A stretch of DNA of 64,000 nucleotides, taken from positions 1 to 64,000 of the forward strand of contig CAVQDO010000003.1 in assembly GCA_963711255.1 (NCBI GenBank), written 5' to 3'. A model generated the notes under the pieces. That model was not told the DNA's origin, did not search any database, and saw only the letters and a list, made by a program, of their open reading frames with translations. Source of the DNA: GCA-2746365 sp963711255 (GTDB lineage Bacteria; Pseudomonadota; Gammaproteobacteria; SZUA-229). Positions 43,199 through 52,303 of this stretch are shown here, in pieces; position 1 is the first letter of the stretch; each line of letters starts with the position of its first letter. Made by a program: the position numbers and the translations under genes.

Positions 43199-44299
43199 CT
43201 AAATAATGTAGCCAAGTGCGTCATCCGCACTTTCCAGTGCGCCTTCAATATAGCCGCCATGTTCACGGGCAACTTCAGTACCAGCCAGAATTATTTTGTT
43301 GTTCCATAAACTGCGAGGCATGTTAGCTGGGTATTGGGGATGACTGGCTATGCCGCTCAAATCTGTTGCTGTGCTGGTATATTCATCCGTACTCCAGTCC
43401 TTGATTTTAATATCTCTGACGTTCTGGCTTTCTTCGCCAAATAATCGTTTTAGTTGAGCCAGGCTCAGTTCAATAAGCTGTTCCTGTTTTATCTGCTTGC
43501 GTTGATTTGCATTCAATCCGACAAAAGAAGTTAGTGCGTAATAGTCTTCATTTTGCGGTGAACCATCATAGATCTCAGTTAATGGGCCGTGACGACTAAT
43601 CACTTCACCGGAAAGCTTCTGTTTGCGCCAGAAAGGCTGTTCGTAAATAAATAGAATTTTACAATGTGTCGCCATCCAGGTAGGTGTTTCAAGCCACAGC
43701 TGATGGATATCATCGGCTAAAGCAGGGTAAAAGTTAATCTTATGCAGTGCGATGCGAGGCGGTAAGGCTAAGACAACTTGATCGGCGGTATAACTCTGCG
43801 TTGTATTATCGCTGCAGACGTCAATTGTTAAAGGTATGTGCGAACCGGATTCTGGCATTGAAATCGACTGAACCGGTGAGTTCAGTTTGATGGTAGATAG
43901 TGGCAGGCCAGATTGCAGGGTGTCGATTAGTTTATGGCAGCCACCGGCTATACGACAGGACTGCTCATGTGATGATTGATCACTGTAACGTTCGATAGTT
44001 TTTGAGTCCTGCTCATATAACAGCTCACCTTCGGTGTATTGCCTGAATGTTTTAAGTCCTAATGTTGACAGCAACTGTTGCAGGCGGGGCTGGAACTCAG
44101 GCCAGACCCATGCCGGGCCCATATCGATTCTACTGTCGGCATGATCGCTTAACTGTGGTGATAATATACGACCTCCAGTACGATTACGGGCCTCGAGTAA
44201 GGCGCAGTCTTTATTAAGCTTATGTAATCGCCAGGCGGTATACAATCCACTTAAGCCTGCGCCAATTATTATGACAGAATGATGGTTGTTAGTTGGCAT
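43199..44299 (-). CDS. FAD-dependent amine oxidase (flavin monoamine oxidase-like)
   Basis: 366 residues. The N-terminal VIIIGAGLSGLYTAWRLHKL and ARNRTGGRI form the dinucleotide-binding site; the C-terminal NMPRSLWNNKIILAGTEVAR and HGGYIEGALESADDA are the usual flavin-contact end. It is shorter than eukaryotic monoamine oxidase but matches bacterial amine oxidases; the substrate is unknown. The ATG is at 44299. Confidence 0.85.
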   Translation of the reverse strand: MPTNNHHSVIIIGAGLSGLYTAWRLHKLNKDCALLEARNRTGGRILSPQLSDHADSRIDMGPAWVWPEFQPRLQQLLSTLGLKTFRQYTEGELLYEQDSKTIERYSDQSSHEQSCRIAGGCHKLIDTLQSGLPLSTIKLNSPVQSISMPESGSHIPLTIDVCSDNTTQSYTADQVVLALPPRIALHKINFYPALADDIHQLWLETPTWMATHCKILFIYEQPFWRKQKLSGEVISRHGPLTEIYDGSPQNEDYYALTSFVGLNANQRKQIKQEQLIELSLAQLKRLFGEESQNVRDIKIKDWSTDEYTSTATDLSGIASHPQYPANMPRSLWNNKIILAGTEVAREHGGYIEGALESADDALGYII

Positions 44300-44375
44300 A
44301 CTGGTGTATATTGCCAGATTGAGAAGTTTTCTACTGTTTTTTTATAAGGTGAATAAATATTATGGTTGAGCTGTA

Positions 44376-44708
44376 ATGGTTAAGTGGCGGGTATTTATAG
44401 CCCTGGTTCTACTTGTGATTTTTATTATAGTGATGCAGGTTGATAGAAATGAGTTGCGGCCGGGGGAGATTTTGCAAAGCGGTAATGTCGAGATTAGCGG
44501 GCAATTAACAAATAGTCATGATGTGTTATATGAGAAAAATTTTGAGGTGCTGCCACGTGTAAGTGTTAAATTAACTGCAGGAAGCGCGAATTTGGAGATT
44601 ATTGAGCAGCGTGTAGACGGTTTCATTTTTAGTGCTTCAAACCTTGGTTATAGTGTTGCAGAAGGTGCACATGTGGAGTGGGTGGCAGCAGGTTTGCCAA
44701 AGAAGTAA
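44376..44708 (+). CDS. Hypothetical single-pass membrane protein
   Basis: 110 residues with one N-terminal transmembrane helix (FIALVLLVIFIIVMQV, about 7-22) and a beta-rich outer domain (GEILQSGNVEISGQLTNSHD, RVSVKLTAGSANLEIIEQRV). It should be anchored in the inner membrane with the domain in the periplasm. No family recognised. The cupin gene follows 75 bases later. Confidence 0.55.
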   Translation: MVKWRVFIALVLLVIFIIVMQVDRNELRPGEILQSGNVEISGQLTNSHDVLYEKNFEVLPRVSVKLTAGSANLEIIEQRVDGFIFSASNLGYSVAEGAHVEWVAAGLPKK

Positions 44709-44783
44709 CGCTTGTTGCGAGTGTTACTATTACTTACTTAAAAATTAATATATTTCAATGTCTTTAAATTTTACGGTGCAATA

Positions 44784-45185
44784 ATGTCTGAGCAAATAGA
44801 AAAAGAAGTAACTGCCCAATCCAGTGCAGTTTGGGGTAATCATGTATCAGTTCCTGATACGCCTGAAGGTTTTACAGTAAGAACCACCTGCCCTGAAAAT
44901 ATAAATGGGGTTGAAGTGATGCTTGAACAATGGCAGGCGGGTAGTGCAGAACCACCGCATTCACATCCGGGCGATGATATGACAGTTGTTGTTGAAGGAA
45001 AGATGGCGATACAGTTCTATACGCGAGACCCAGATGGGTTAGTGGCAGACGGTGAAGAAGTTATCTTGAGTAAAGGTGATACGGGTTACATAAAGTCAGG
45101 CAGAATCCACGATGCGAAATATATAGAAGAGTGCAAGCTGGTGTACGTACACGATAAGGCCTTCGGTTTTACTGCGGAAAGCTAA
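44784..45185 (+). CDS. Cupin-fold protein
   Basis: 133 residues. The cupin motif 1 histidines are in EPPHSHPGDDMTVVVEGKMA and motif 2 is near GDTGYIKSGRIHDAKYIEEC, so the metal-site His residues are present. A sugar, organic-acid or dioxygenase role cannot be chosen. It is a single gene. Confidence 0.8.
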   Translation: MSEQIEKEVTAQSSAVWGNHVSVPDTPEGFTVRTTCPENINGVEVMLEQWQAGSAEPPHSHPGDDMTVVVEGKMAIQFYTRDPDGLVADGEEVILSKGDTGYIKSGRIHDAKYIEECKLVYVHDKAFGFTAES

Positions 45186-45202
45186 TAGTATTATTCCTGT
45201 TG

Positions 45203-45745
45203 TTACCAGACCAGGTCATCTGGTATCTGGTAGTCTGCGTAGGGGTCATTATCGTCAGTAGTCGCTTCTTCTTTCTCAAATATCACAATGCGCTTTGCGT
45301 TGCGTTGTTTTATTTTTTCAGCGATTGATGCTGTTACCAGTTCATAACGGCCTTCAATTCGGGCAATACCAAGTTTTCCGGCGATAATATTCTGCTTCAT
45401 TTCTTCATTAATATAGATGCGATTGACTTTTTTGCGATGCTCAAAGTTGTAAACTATTTCACAGCTTTCATCACGTTTCAGGCAGTTGTTTGAAATTAGC
45501 TGATCGATTTCTGCGGATATTGCCTTGTTCCTTGCCTGCTCTTGTTTTTGTTTATTCAGGGCGCGATCACGCGCAGCTTTTTGTTCGGCGGCCTGTTGTG
45601 CTTTAACTTTGGTTTCATCAACGGCTATATTTTTAGTGTTACGCTGTTGCTTGTTTTTTCTGGATTTTTCCTGGTTAACTTTTTTAACCTGCTGTTTGCT
45701 AACCAGTCCTGCTTTAAGTAATTGATCTTGAAATGGATTGTTCAT
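45203..45745 (-). CDS. DUF2058 (YaiL-like) protein
   Basis: 180 residues. MNNPFQDQLLKAGLVSKQQV, then a Lys/Gln-rich coiled middle (about 25-85), and the end YELVTASIAEKIKQRN are the DUF2058 pattern. E. coli YaiL is a nucleoprotein/polysome-associated protein of unknown role. Composition is strongly charged. It converges on the cupin gene, 17 bases away. Confidence 0.88.
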   Translation of the reverse strand: MNNPFQDQLLKAGLVSKQQVKKVNQEKSRKNKQQRNTKNIAVDETKVKAQQAAEQKAARDRALNKQKQEQARNKAISAEIDQLISNNCLKRDESCEIVYNFEHRKKVNRIYINEEMKQNIIAGKLGIARIEGRYELVTASIAEKIKQRNAKRIVIFEKEEATTDDNDPYADYQIPDDLVW

Positions 45746-46078
45746 TTGTCCAGCTCTATTTAGTCTGTCGTTGTTTATTTGCAGTTGTAGATGCTTGTAT
45801 TATAACCGTTTAACTGTCTGCTTTCAGGGCTTGTCGTAATTGCGTAGCATGAGATATAGAAAAAACGATAAACATTTCTCACGATTACAGAATAAATTGT
45901 TTTGGCATGAGTGACGAAATAGAAGTTTTAGATATGACGGAAAAGGCGATGGGATTTATTAAATGAGGAGCATGAAGAAAAAATAACCAAAATGATATAA
46001 TATAATGTCAATCAGCCGCGGATGAAGTCTTTTATATAAAAACATTCCATCGACTTGATTAGTGGCTATTAATTTTTT
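45746..46078. other. Intergenic region with a broken short reading frame
   Basis: 333 bases. On the plus strand a short reading frame begins at 45907 (MSDEIEVLDMTEKAMGFIK, stop at 45966); deleting one G at 45951-45953 would extend it to about 30 residues. This may be a degraded small gene, or chance. Nothing else is visible. Confidence 0.4.
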
Positions 46079-47833
46079 TTATTCAGAATTAGTGCTGATA
46101 GCCGAGCCAAGCTCATTTTGGCTGTAAGGCTTGCTGACCGCCCCCATAAAACCGTGTTCTCTGTAGTTTGCCATTACCGGATCATTGCAGTAGCCACTTG
46201 ATACCAGTGCTTTTACATCAGGGTCAATTTGCTGTATCAGTTTTATTGCTTCTTTACCACCGATACCCTGGGGAATTGTTAAGTCCATTATTACTATGTC
46301 GATTATATTATTCGAGTCAATGGCTTCCTGGTATAGTATTTTTGCAGCTTCTCCGTCTTCTGCCTGGATGACTTCGTAACCAAGGTTTGTCAGCATCTCT
46401 TCTCCGACCTCCCTTAGTAACGGGTCGTCGTCCATAATCATTACGCGGGCATTTTTACTTTTGTTTTTCATGGCGTGGTTGTCTTGGTGAATTTCGGTAA
46501 TATCTTCTTCTGTTGCCGGTAAATACAGGGTAAATGTTGTGCCTTTATCTGGTATAGAGTCGACAGATATAAATCCATTATGTTTTTTAATAATAGAATA
46601 ACTCAATGCCAGGCCCAGTCCGCTACCTTCCTGCTTGGTTGTGAAGTAAGGGTCAAAAATCGAATCTATAATATCTGTGGGAATGCCGATACCGTTATCT
46701 TTAACTATAACCTTAATATACTTGTTACATTCAAGGTTCATTGCATTTTCTGCTTCTGTCACAATAGAATTTTCGCAGTAAATATCCAGTACCCCGCCTT
46801 CTGGCATAGCCTGGCGCGCATTGATGGTCAGGTTTTGAATGACCTGGCTAATTTGTCCGCTGTCGATATCGGCAGTCCATAAATTATTTGGACGATGATA
46901 GTTTGCACGCACATTGCTGCCATGCAAATTAAAGTCTGTCGTCTGGTGAATGATATCCAGAATATTGGCGGCTTTTTTAATCGGTTCTCCACCCCTGGAA
47001 AAAGTCAGTAACTGCTTTGTCAGGTCAGCTGCCTGGGTAGATGCGTTATACGCTTTTTGAAGAAACTTTTCGGTTTTTTCTGCTGAATTATTGCTATGCG
47101 TTGCAAGCTCAATATAGCCCTGTATGATTCCAAGCATGTTATTGAAGTCATGCGCGATACCGCCTGCCAGCAAGCCGATTGATTCAAGCTTTCTGGCTTT
47201 TAGAAACTCTTTCTCTGTGTTCTTTCTGTCAGTAATATCTCGAGTTAATGCAACTATTACGGGGTGATCGTTTGACATGAATTTACGTAGCCGTACTTCA
47301 ACTGGAAAGCTCGAGCCATCTTTTCGCTGCTGTACGCCCTCGACTGTTAATGTTTTATCGAAATTTAAAGAATCGGCAAATTTTTTATAGTCTGAGTATT
47401 TTGTAGGGCCTATTTCGAGATCGGGAACCGACATCGATAATAATTCTTCGCGGCTATAACCCAGGGTGTCGCAGGCAACCTGGTTGACGTCGATGAATCG
47501 TCCTTCATCATTGTGTAAAAACATGGCGTCTGCGGTATTATCAACAAAAGAACGGTATTGCTGCTGGCTTTCTAACAGGGCAAGGCGGTCAGCGCGTTTT
47601 TGCGTTATGTCACGAAAGGCAATAACAGTGCCGGTTATATTGTTATTGCTGTCTTTTATAGGCGCTTCGCTTATAGAGATGTAACGTTTAATTCCGTCAG
47701 CTGATACCAGTTGAATATCGTCGTTATAACGGAAGCATTTTTTCACATCTTCGATGCAATCGACGGGGTCACATACTATTTTTTCATCATTAGAAGTTGA
47801 TGATGTTAAACACGGTATTAAGTTCTTTTCCAC
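46079..47833 (-). CDS. Hybrid histidine kinase, downstream part of a frameshifted gene
   Basis: 584 residues. The frame begins in the middle of a PAS domain (SADGIKRYISISEAPIKDSN, TGTVIAFRDITQKR), then a second PAS (FVDNTADAMFLHNDEGRFID), HisKA with LLAGGIAHDFNNMLGIIQGY, HATPase (FDPYFTTKQEGSGLGLALSY) and a receiver (DIVIMDLTIPQGIGGKEAIK). The 47790-48560 frame carries the GAF domain and the first half of the first PAS. Together they make one 827-residue kinase split by one extra base near 47790. Whether it is decay or an assembly error is not settled. Confidence 0.9.
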   Translation of the reverse strand: MEKNLIPCLTSSTSNDEKIVCDPVDCIEDVKKCFRYNDDIQLVSADGIKRYISISEAPIKDSNNNITGTVIAFRDITQKRADRLALLESQQQYRSFVDNTADAMFLHNDEGRFIDVNQVACDTLGYSREELLSMSVPDLEIGPTKYSDYKKFADSLNFDKTLTVEGVQQRKDGSSFPVEVRLRKFMSNDHPVIVALTRDITDRKNTEKEFLKARKLESIGLLAGGIAHDFNNMLGIIQGYIELATHSNNSAEKTEKFLQKAYNASTQAADLTKQLLTFSRGGEPIKKAANILDIIHQTTDFNLHGSNVRANYHRPNNLWTADIDSGQISQVIQNLTINARQAMPEGGVLDIYCENSIVTEAENAMNLECNKYIKVIVKDNGIGIPTDIIDSIFDPYFTTKQEGSGLGLALSYSIIKKHNGFISVDSIPDKGTTFTLYLPATEEDITEIHQDNHAMKNKSKNARVMIMDDDPLLREVGEEMLTNLGYEVIQAEDGEAAKILYQEAIDSNNIIDIVIMDLTIPQGIGGKEAIKLIQQIDPDVKALVSSGYCNDPVMANYREHGFMGAVSKPYSQNELGSAISTNSE

Positions 47834-48560
47834 GAGCCTGTTCGGATGTGAAGCCTGTTAACTGTTCTGCGATTTTGTTGAAGATTAGAATGCGGCCTTC
47901 AGTGTCTGTGCTGATAAGGCCATCGGCAATTGAGTCAACGGTGACAGATAAGTTTTCGTTGCTATAACGCAGTTTTTCTGCCCATTCATTCTGTTCTTTT
48001 ATTGATGCTTCACGTTGTAAAATAATGCCAGTTATTGAAGCACAAATATTAAGCAGTCGACGCTGGAAGTAATCGGGGGCTCGTGTGGCAAAACTGGACA
48101 GCGCAAAGCTGGCTACTGGCTCTTTTTTTGTATTATGGACGGGGCTTGACCAGCAGGCGTGAATCTTATAATCGTGCGCAAATTCTTTGATGTTGCCCCA
48201 ACGGGTGTCTGTTAGCGTATTACAGACATAAACCTCTTCATTATGGTATACGGCGTTACCGCACGAGCCATCACCTGCCTTTAAACCGTTCAGGTCATTG
48301 ATTGCGCTTTCCGGAACGCTGGGTGCAGCCCTGACAAACAATTGCTGTTTCTGCTTATTAAATAGCATTATTGATGCAACAGCATTCGGTGTTAGCTTTT
48401 CTGCTAGCAGGCATAATCGGTCGAGCAGGGCACTGCAGTTTTCACTGGTGATGAGTTCGCTTAAAATATTACTCTGTAAATCAATGAGTTCTTCGAGTTG
48501 TGCCCGTGAAATCTCGGGGCTCTCTGCCGTCTCATTGTTTAATTTATTATTTAGCGTCAT
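47790..48560 (-). CDS. Hybrid histidine kinase, upstream GAF part of a frameshifted gene
   Basis: 256 residues. GAF domain (CSALLDRLCLLAEKLTPNAV; AGDGSCGNAVYHNEEVYVCN) at about 30-180, then a short coil and the start of a PAS domain (VDSIADGLISTDTEGRILIF) that stops at FNIINF. In intact PAS domains the sequence after FNIIN continues directly; the +1 frame at 47790-47833 does so in register. The overlap of the two frames is 44 bases. Confidence 0.88.
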   Translation of the reverse strand: MTLNNKLNNETAESPEISRAQLEELIDLQSNILSELITSENCSALLDRLCLLAEKLTPNAVASIMLFNKQKQQLFVRAAPSVPESAINDLNGLKAGDGSCGNAVYHNEEVYVCNTLTDTRWGNIKEFAHDYKIHACWSSPVHNTKKEPVASFALSSFATRAPDYFQRRLLNICASITGIILQREASIKEQNEWAEKLRYSNENLSVTVDSIADGLISTDTEGRILIFNKIAEQLTGFTSEQARGKELNTVFNIINF

Positions 48561-49044
48561 ATTTTGAACTCATTCCTGTTTGTACCTTATCGGCTTTAAT
48601 GAATCATACTTTAATTAAAGCGCGGCTTTGAAAAACGGCAAACTATGCCAATGATTTCCCTATGAATTACTGGAAAATTATCTAAATGCCACGAATGTTC
48701 GTGGCATAGACAATTATAGGCAATTTTGCCCTGTTTGCCTTCAGTGTTGATGGTTCTGGCAGGAGGTTAATTATTCGTCTGAAATGCAGTAAGATAATAT
48801 CCTTTAATAATCACTGAGTGCAATTATGATCTGTAAGTGATTGGTATATTTGTTGCACTACTTTCAGCTTCCAGTAAAAGTCAGTACGTTTGTATATGCA
48901 AAAAGCCCGTAAGCTTGTTATGTGACTTTTACTAGCTTGATTTTGTGGTTGGAAGGTGCATAAGAATAGCGGCAAAGTATTGATTCTGTTAGTGCTTATA
49001 TCTACTATTAGTATTTTTATTATTTTTAATATGATCAGGTAAAC
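48561..49044. other. Intergenic region with a palindrome
   Basis: 484 bases between divergent genes. ATGCCACGAA-TG-TTCGTGGCAT (48686-48707) is a perfect inverted repeat near the middle, a possible operator. A leftward frame of 80 codons here has no coding character. No other gene-like structure is visible. Confidence 0.5.
48686..48707. promoter_or_regulatory. Perfect inverted repeat, possible operator
   Basis: Ten-base perfect arms around two bases, between the kinase and dUTPase genes. The arms are GC-balanced and no T run follows, so an operator is more likely than a terminator. Confidence 0.4.
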
Positions 49045-49656
49045 ATGAAACAAAAGTTAATTAATATGCTCGAGTTGCAGGACGCAATGAACTCTAAAGT
49101 AAACCCGGAATGGCGAAGCGCAGGAAATGAATGGTATCGTGCTATCTGGATGGAGTCTTCAGAAATGCTGGAGCATTATGGCTGGAAATGGTGGAAGCAT
49201 CAGGAACCTGACGTTATGCAGGTAAAGCTTGAAATTGTCGATATTGTCCACTTTGCGTTGAGTATTCGCCTGGAGCAGAACATGTCACTGGAAGATACTG
49301 CCGAATCGATTGCCGCAGATTTTGGTAATTTTATGCAGGCTGAGGATATTAGAAAGTCGATAGAGTGCCTGGCTTTATTGACACTTACTGATCAGGGCGC
49401 ACATTTCACTTTTATCGCCGGCATTATGAGGCAACTTGATATGTCATTTGATGAGCTTTACGAAATCTACGTCGGAAAAAACGTATTGAATATGTTTCGC
49501 CAGGATAATGGTTACAAGGAAGGCACGTATAATAAAGTATGGAATGGCCGTGAAGATAATGAGCATCTTGCGGATATTATGAAGCAGTTAAATGGCGACA
49601 GTCATTCCTTCCAGGTCGATATTTATACGGCCTTGTCACAAAATTACACAGTCTAG
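49045..49656 (+). CDS. Dimeric dUTPase-like (all-alpha NTP pyrophosphatase) protein
   Basis: 203 residues. WYRAIWMESSEMLEHYGWKW (Glu37, Glu40 metal ligands) and KLEIVDIVHFALSI (Glu63, Asp66), then WYRQDNGYKEGTYNKVWNG-type end, form the dUTPase_2 (PF08761) site. These all-alpha enzymes hydrolyse dUTP or dUDP to dUMP and are unrelated to the trimeric Dut. The dUTP assignment comes from the family; other nucleotides are possible. A perfect palindrome follows the stop. Confidence 0.82.
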   Translation: MKQKLINMLELQDAMNSKVNPEWRSAGNEWYRAIWMESSEMLEHYGWKWWKHQEPDVMQVKLEIVDIVHFALSIRLEQNMSLEDTAESIAADFGNFMQAEDIRKSIECLALLTLTDQGAHFTFIAGIMRQLDMSFDELYEIYVGKNVLNMFRQDNGYKEGTYNKVWNGREDNEHLADIMKQLNGDSHSFQVDIYTALSQNYTV

Positions 49657-49660
49657 AAAG

Positions 49661-49702
49661 AGCGTAATAAGTTTCAGGTTATAACCTGAAACTTATTACG
49701 CT
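49661..49702. terminator. Perfect 42-base palindrome, probable bidirectional terminator
   Basis: Two 21-base arms meet without a loop: AGCGTAATAAGTTTCAGGTT and its exact complement. It lies between the convergent dUTPase and PPK2 genes (4 and 5 bases from their stops). The stem is AT-rich and lacks a long T run, so a terminator is inferred from position. Confidence 0.6.
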
Positions 49703-49707
49703 ATCAT

Positions 49708-50670
49708 TTATACGTATTTGGCCTGCTTCTTGGGATATAGGGAATCAACCGTGCCGACAATTTTAGCGTCAGGCTTATAGGCGATGGTTGGATCTTTTGC
49801 TGGATAGTCCAGGCTGTACAAAAAATGCCGCATACAGTTGATTCGAGCACGCTTCTTATCGTCAGACTTAACAACGACCCAGGGTGCGGCCGCGGTATCA
49901 GTATGGAAGAACATACTGCGCCTGGCCTCAGTGTATTCATCCCATTTATCCAGTGATTGAAGGTCAATCGGGCTGAGCTTCCAGTGTTTTAGCGGATCGT
50001 GTGAACGCGAATGGAAGCGCCGTAACTGTTCGTGTCGGCTGACAGAAAACCAGTATTTTCTTAATATCATGCCAGAGTTCACCAGCATTCGTTCCAGTTC
50101 AGGTACTGTTCGTAGAAACTCCAGGTGTTCTTCCGGGGTACAGAAATGCATTACGCGCTCAACGCCGGCACGGTTATACCAGGAGCGATCAAACAGTACA
50201 ATTTCACCATTGGTTGGCATATGCTGGATATAGCGCTGGAAGTACCATTGTCCCAGTTCCTTATTAGTGGGTTTTTCCAGTGCGATAACATGCGCGGATC
50301 GAGGATTCAGGTGTTCCATGAAGCGTTTTATAGTGCCGCCTTTACCTGCTGCGTCGCGACCTTCAAAAAAGCCGGTTATTCGTTTCTGATTTTCTTTAAC
50401 CCAGACCTGAACTTTTAGTAGCTCAGCCTGTAGTAACTGTTTTTCATACTCATATTCTTTGGTGCTTATTTTTTCCGGGTAAGGGTATTCCCCCATTTCA
50501 TAGCTTACCTGCAATAAGTCAGAAGCAGAAATTATGTCGGGTGAAGCCAGTACCTTTTCCGGGTCTGACATCTCTGCAAGAATATCTTTCAGATCCTTTT
50601 TGGTTCGTTTTGCACTGGACTCTTTTTCAGAGGAGTTGCTGTTTTTTTTGCTTGTATTTTTAGTGTCCAT
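49708..50670 (-). CDS. ppk2: Polyphosphate kinase 2
   Basis: 320 residues with one PPK2 domain. Walker A is GFFEGRDAAGKGGTI (about 100-114), the lid has KPTNKELGQWYFQRYIQHMP, Walker B is IVLFDRSWYNRAGVERVM (158-175), and KLSPIDLQSLDKWDEYTEAR follows. It should move phosphate between polyphosphate and nucleoside diphosphates or monophosphates; the single-domain class I type usually phosphorylates NDPs. A Lys/Ser-rich N-terminal extension of about 30 residues is present. Confidence 0.93.
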   Translation of the reverse strand: MDTKNTSKKNSNSSEKESSAKRTKKDLKDILAEMSDPEKVLASPDIISASDLLQVSYEMGEYPYPEKISTKEYEYEKQLLQAELLKVQVWVKENQKRITGFFEGRDAAGKGGTIKRFMEHLNPRSAHVIALEKPTNKELGQWYFQRYIQHMPTNGEIVLFDRSWYNRAGVERVMHFCTPEEHLEFLRTVPELERMLVNSGMILRKYWFSVSRHEQLRRFHSRSHDPLKHWKLSPIDLQSLDKWDEYTEARRSMFFHTDTAAAPWVVVKSDDKKRARINCMRHFLYSLDYPAKDPTIAYKPDAKIVGTVDSLYPKKQAKYV

Positions 50671-50823
50671 AGAATCCTGCTGGTTTATAGGTGAACAATT
50701 TTTCAGTGTAGCAAACCGTTAAAAGCCTGTTTTTGACGAGGGTCATCAAAAGTATATATAAAACTTGAACATTTTTCGAATTATGGTCATTATCTTTCAA
50801 TCTGTTCATAAAGGAGATGTTTC

Positions 50824-51783
50824 ATGACCGATATTTTTGATTTGCTATTTAATTTCTGGGTTGGGTTCGCGGTACTGAGTATTGTACTGGTAAAGGCTTC
50901 TATTAAATTCGTTCCGCAAAACCGTGCGTTCGTGGTTGAGCGATTTGGTAAATATAATACAACTATGGAGGCCGGTCTGAATTTTCTTCTGCCTTTCATT
51001 GATAAAGTTGCCTATGACCGGTCTTTAAAAGAGCAGGCCGTTGATGTTCCCAGCCAGGGGGCAATTACTCGCGATAATATCTCGCTGATTGTCGATGGCG
51101 TGCTGTACCTGAAAGTACTGGATCCATATAAAGCGTCATACGGTGTGGATAATTACGTATATGCTGTGATGCAGCTTGCGCAAACAACCATGCGTAGTGA
51201 AATAGGCAAGATTGAGCTGGATAAAACCTTTGAGGAACGTGAAGCGCTGAATATTAATATCGTGGCACAAATCAATGAAGCGGCATCTCCCTGGGGTGTG
51301 CAGGTTCTACGTTATGAAATTAAAGATATCGAACCGCCGCGTACCGTATTAGAGGCCATGGAACGACAGATGAAGGCGGAGCGCGAAAAACGTGCGGTGA
51401 TACTTGAGTCGGAAGGTGAGCGACAGTCGGCGATCAATGTGGCTGAAGGTCAAAAGCAGTCTATTGTACTGGCCGCAGAAGCCGACAAGGAGGAGCAGAT
51501 TTTGCGGGCGGAAGGAGAGGCTCAGGCTATTATTGCAGTAGCAGACGCCAGGGCGAAGGCGCTGGAAGTGGTAGGCGCGGTGGCCATTGAAGAAAAAGGT
51601 CAAAAGGCAATTCAGCTGGACCTGGCAGAGAGTGCGATCAGGGCTAAAGAAGCCATCGCCAGAGAGTCCTCGGTGGTACTGTTAAATGATGATAAAACCA
51701 GTGCCTCTAATGTTGTAGCAGAGGCGATGACCATTATTAATGCCATTAATAAAAATAATGAAAATACAACCGGAGTTAGTTAA
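50824..51783 (+). CDS. qmcA: SPFH/stomatin-like protein QmcA
   Basis: 319 residues: one N-terminal membrane helix (FNFWVGFAVLSIVLVKASIK), the SPFH domain (VPQNRAFVVERFGKYNTTME to LRYEIKDIEPPRTVLEAMER), and a coiled-coil of Glu/Ala-rich repeats (ILRAEGEAQAIIAVADARAK) at the end. AAGGAGAT precedes the ATG. QmcA is a multimeric membrane protein linked to FtsH and lipid-raft-like domains in E. coli. The nfeD gene follows two bases later, the common pairing. Confidence 0.95.
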   Translation: MTDIFDLLFNFWVGFAVLSIVLVKASIKFVPQNRAFVVERFGKYNTTMEAGLNFLLPFIDKVAYDRSLKEQAVDVPSQGAITRDNISLIVDGVLYLKVLDPYKASYGVDNYVYAVMQLAQTTMRSEIGKIELDKTFEEREALNINIVAQINEAASPWGVQVLRYEIKDIEPPRTVLEAMERQMKAEREKRAVILESEGERQSAINVAEGQKQSIVLAAEADKEEQILRAEGEAQAIIAVADARAKALEVVGAVAIEEKGQKAIQLDLAESAIRAKEAIARESSVVLLNDDKTSASNVVAEAMTIINAINKNNENTTGVS

Positions 51784-51785
51784 CC

Positions 51786-52259
51786 ATGGTTGACTATATC
51801 AATGCGCATATGTCTGGCTTCTGGATTGCCCTGGGTTTTGCCCTGCTTGCCGCTGAAGTTTTGCTGTTTGGTTTTACCACCATCATATTTTTGTTTGCAG
51901 GTATAGGCGCGTTAATTTCCGGGTTACTGATGAGTGCGGGACTATTGCCTGAAACATGGATTGCGGGTACCGCCTGTTTTGGTATCGCCACCGGTATCAG
52001 CAGTGCTATTTTATGGAAACCTTTGAAAAACATGCAGGACAGGTCAACACCTGCGAGAAAGCCAACCAGTGATTTCGTGGGGCTTGAGTTTGTTTTAATG
52101 GACGATATAAGTTCGACTGCGCCAGGTAATTATCGTTACTCCGGGATCGACTGGACGGTAGAAATCGATAGTCGTAATGAAACAGATACGATAAATAAAG
52201 GTGAACGTGTTTCCGTGGTTTCGGTTGATGTTGGTTTGATGCGGGTGGTTAAAAAATAA
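51786..52259 (+). CDS. NfeD-like membrane protein (YbbJ-type)
   Basis: 157 residues. Three or four hydrophobic helices in the first 80 (FWIALGFALLAAEVLLFGFT; TIIFLFAGIGALISGLLMSA) and an OB-fold end (YRYSGIDWTVEIDSRNETDT, VVSVDVGLMRVVKK). It is the short NfeD type that partners SPFH proteins. The start is two bases after the qmcA stop, so they are translationally coupled. Confidence 0.92.
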   Translation: MVDYINAHMSGFWIALGFALLAAEVLLFGFTTIIFLFAGIGALISGLLMSAGLLPETWIAGTACFGIATGISSAILWKPLKNMQDRSTPARKPTSDFVGLEFVLMDDISSTAPGNYRYSGIDWTVEIDSRNETDTINKGERVSVVSVDVGLMRVVKK

Positions 52260-52303
52260 AAACTTTCCGTGGTTGCATATAAAGAAAGCTACTTGAATAT
52301 TTC

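Noticed and set aside
47785..47840. Programmed +1 frameshifting in the hybrid kinase
   Set aside because: The site lacks a CUU-UGA-like slippery codon or a clear upstream Shine-Dalgarno element; a plain indel is simpler.
48811..49053. An 80-codon minus-strand frame before the dUTPase gene
   Set aside because: It reads antisense across the promoter region with no coding character.
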